Part shown: positions 63,488 through 64,000 of the stretch, one piece after another
How the letters are laid out: the number at the start of each line of letters is the position of its first letter
Numbering within the stretch: the first letter of the stretch is position 1
Assembly: GCA_964430855.1 (NCBI GenBank)
Contig: CAYSHC010000008.1
Span: 1-64,000, forward strand
Source: JAEZDP01 sp964430855
GTDB taxonomy: Bacteria > Acidobacteriota > Vicinamibacteria > Vicinamibacterales > Vicinamibacteraceae
DNA length: 64,000 nucleotides
Direction of reading: 5' to 3'
Translations under genes and position numbers: made by a program
Notes under the pieces: model-generated
The model's database searches: none
What the model was told of the DNA's origin: nothing
Seen by the model: only the letters and a program-made list of their open reading frames with translations

Positions 63488-64000
63488 ATGAGTGTTTCTG
63501 TCCTCACCAGAGGTCGAATTGCCCCCGTTCAGGAGGCTCGACCGACTATTTCAGAGGTCGAACGTCAGAAGGCGAGGACACGGGGAGGCGATGCCCTGGC
63601 GTCCGCTGACCCGATGACGTCCAGCGACGAAGAACTCGTCGCCCGTTCCGCAGACGGCGACCTCGAGAGTTTCAACCAGCTCGTCGTGCGCTGGGAGCGG
63701 CCGATCTATGCTCTGGCCTACCGCGTCATCGGGCGGGAAGAGGAAGCGCACGACGTCGTGCAGGAAGCATTCCTGCGTGCGTACCGGTCGCTCGGAGGTT
63801 TTCGCGGTCAGGCGAAGTTCTCGTCCTGGCTGTACCGTATTACGCTCAACCTCTGCCGCGACTGGATCCGGCGGCACCGCCGGGCGCCATTCGTCGAGAC
63901 GCCCGAGGGCGTCGACATCATCGAGCTGGCTGGTGAAGCCGAGCCTGCCGAATCGGCAGAGGCGATCGTCGCGCGCAAGGACCTCGGCGAGTTCGTCCGG
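63488..64000 (+). CDS. ECF RNA polymerase sigma factor (RpoE-like), truncated by window end
   Basis: 171 codons present; runs off the right edge. ATG at 63488 was chosen because AAGGAG lies 7 bases upstream (63475-63480); an in-frame ATG at 63614, where homologues usually begin, has none. Region 2 is complete: VARSADGDLESFNQLVVRWE, EEAHDVVQEAFLRAYRSL and FSSWLYRITLNLCRDWIR; region 4 would lie outside. The first 42 residues form a basic, Ser/Thr-rich extension not usual in the family. Its anti-sigma partner is presumably beyond the window. Confidence 0.85.
   Translation, partial: MSVSVLTRGRIAPVQEARPTISEVERQKARTRGGDALASADPMTSSDEELVARSADGDLESFNQLVVRWERPIYALAYRVIGREEEAHDVVQEAFLRAYRSLGGFRGQAKFSSWLYRITLNLCRDWIRRHRRAPFVETPEGVDIIELAGEAEPAESAEAIVARKDLGEFVR

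Overview
The window is a stretch of high-GC chromosome with strong GC3 codon bias, from a Gram-negative bacterium. LpxC, a TonB-dependent outer-membrane receptor with an N-terminal carboxypeptidase-regulatory-like domain, several lipoproteins and many exported proteins all imply an outer membrane. The family mix (DUF1080, ThuA, TIM-barrel sugar isomerase/epimerases with Tat signals, a PVC-type beta-propeller dehydrogenase, a CRTAC1/ASPIC-UnbV protein, TMEM220 and many two-component and ECF regulators) fits Acidobacteriota best, probably class Vicinamibacteria. This is inference; no rRNA gene is present. One run of exactly 100 Ns (50392-50491) shows that this is a draft scaffold.

Layout. 1-8821: end of a FAD-linked oxidase gene, an Fe-S partner, a DUF1080 protein, a convergent TMEM220 protein, then four tightly packed genes (SGNH hydrolase, propeller dehydrogenase with a C-terminal azurin-like domain, ThuA protein, aldo/keto reductase) that look like a periplasmic sugar-oxidation cassette. 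8822-11600: short repeats, a glycerophosphodiesterase, a metallophosphoesterase and a DUF2721 membrane protein. 11819-19968: an AddB/AddA-like helicase-nuclease pair and an AI-2E family transporter. 20020-25350 (minus): flavoprotein (YhiN-like), TraB/GumN protein, DsbA-like lipoprotein and hybrid histidine kinase. 25459-29072: a Gly-Pro-rich secreted protein and a TonB-dependent receptor. 29267-35479: pdxH, a TIM-barrel isomerase, a NarL-type two-component pair, a CRTAC1 protein and a PEP-mutase family protein. 35581-39669: uvrA and lpxC. 39706-43470: two ECF sigma operons, one with a FecR-like anti-sigma candidate and one with a STAS antagonist. 43591-47703: lysA, tmk, comF and a second Tat-exported TIM-barrel protein. 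47727-50891 (minus): the classic order rplU-rpmA-obgE-nadD-rsfS, interrupted by a 16-bp tandem array and the scaffold gap. 51060-58514: a lipoprotein/TPR pair, then dprA, topA, trmFO, xerC. 58554-63355 (minus): an NtrB/NtrC-like pair and an ABC-F ATPase. 63488-64000: the start of another ECF sigma factor.

Most genes are housekeeping or common regulators. The less ordinary material is (i) the azurin-fused dehydrogenase and its coupled cassette; (ii) a 14-bp repeat arranged with a 28-bp period in two intergenic regions but with a frame-keeping 27-bp period inside the addB-like gene; (iii) a hybrid kinase whose ATP-lid glycines are replaced; (iv) several nested or tandem repeat elements in intergenic DNA; and (v) a recurring pattern of TANNNT-type -10 boxes lying 6-15 bases before start codons, suggesting leaderless or very short-leader transcripts. 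No tRNA, rRNA, CRISPR array, prophage or insertion-sequence transposase was seen.
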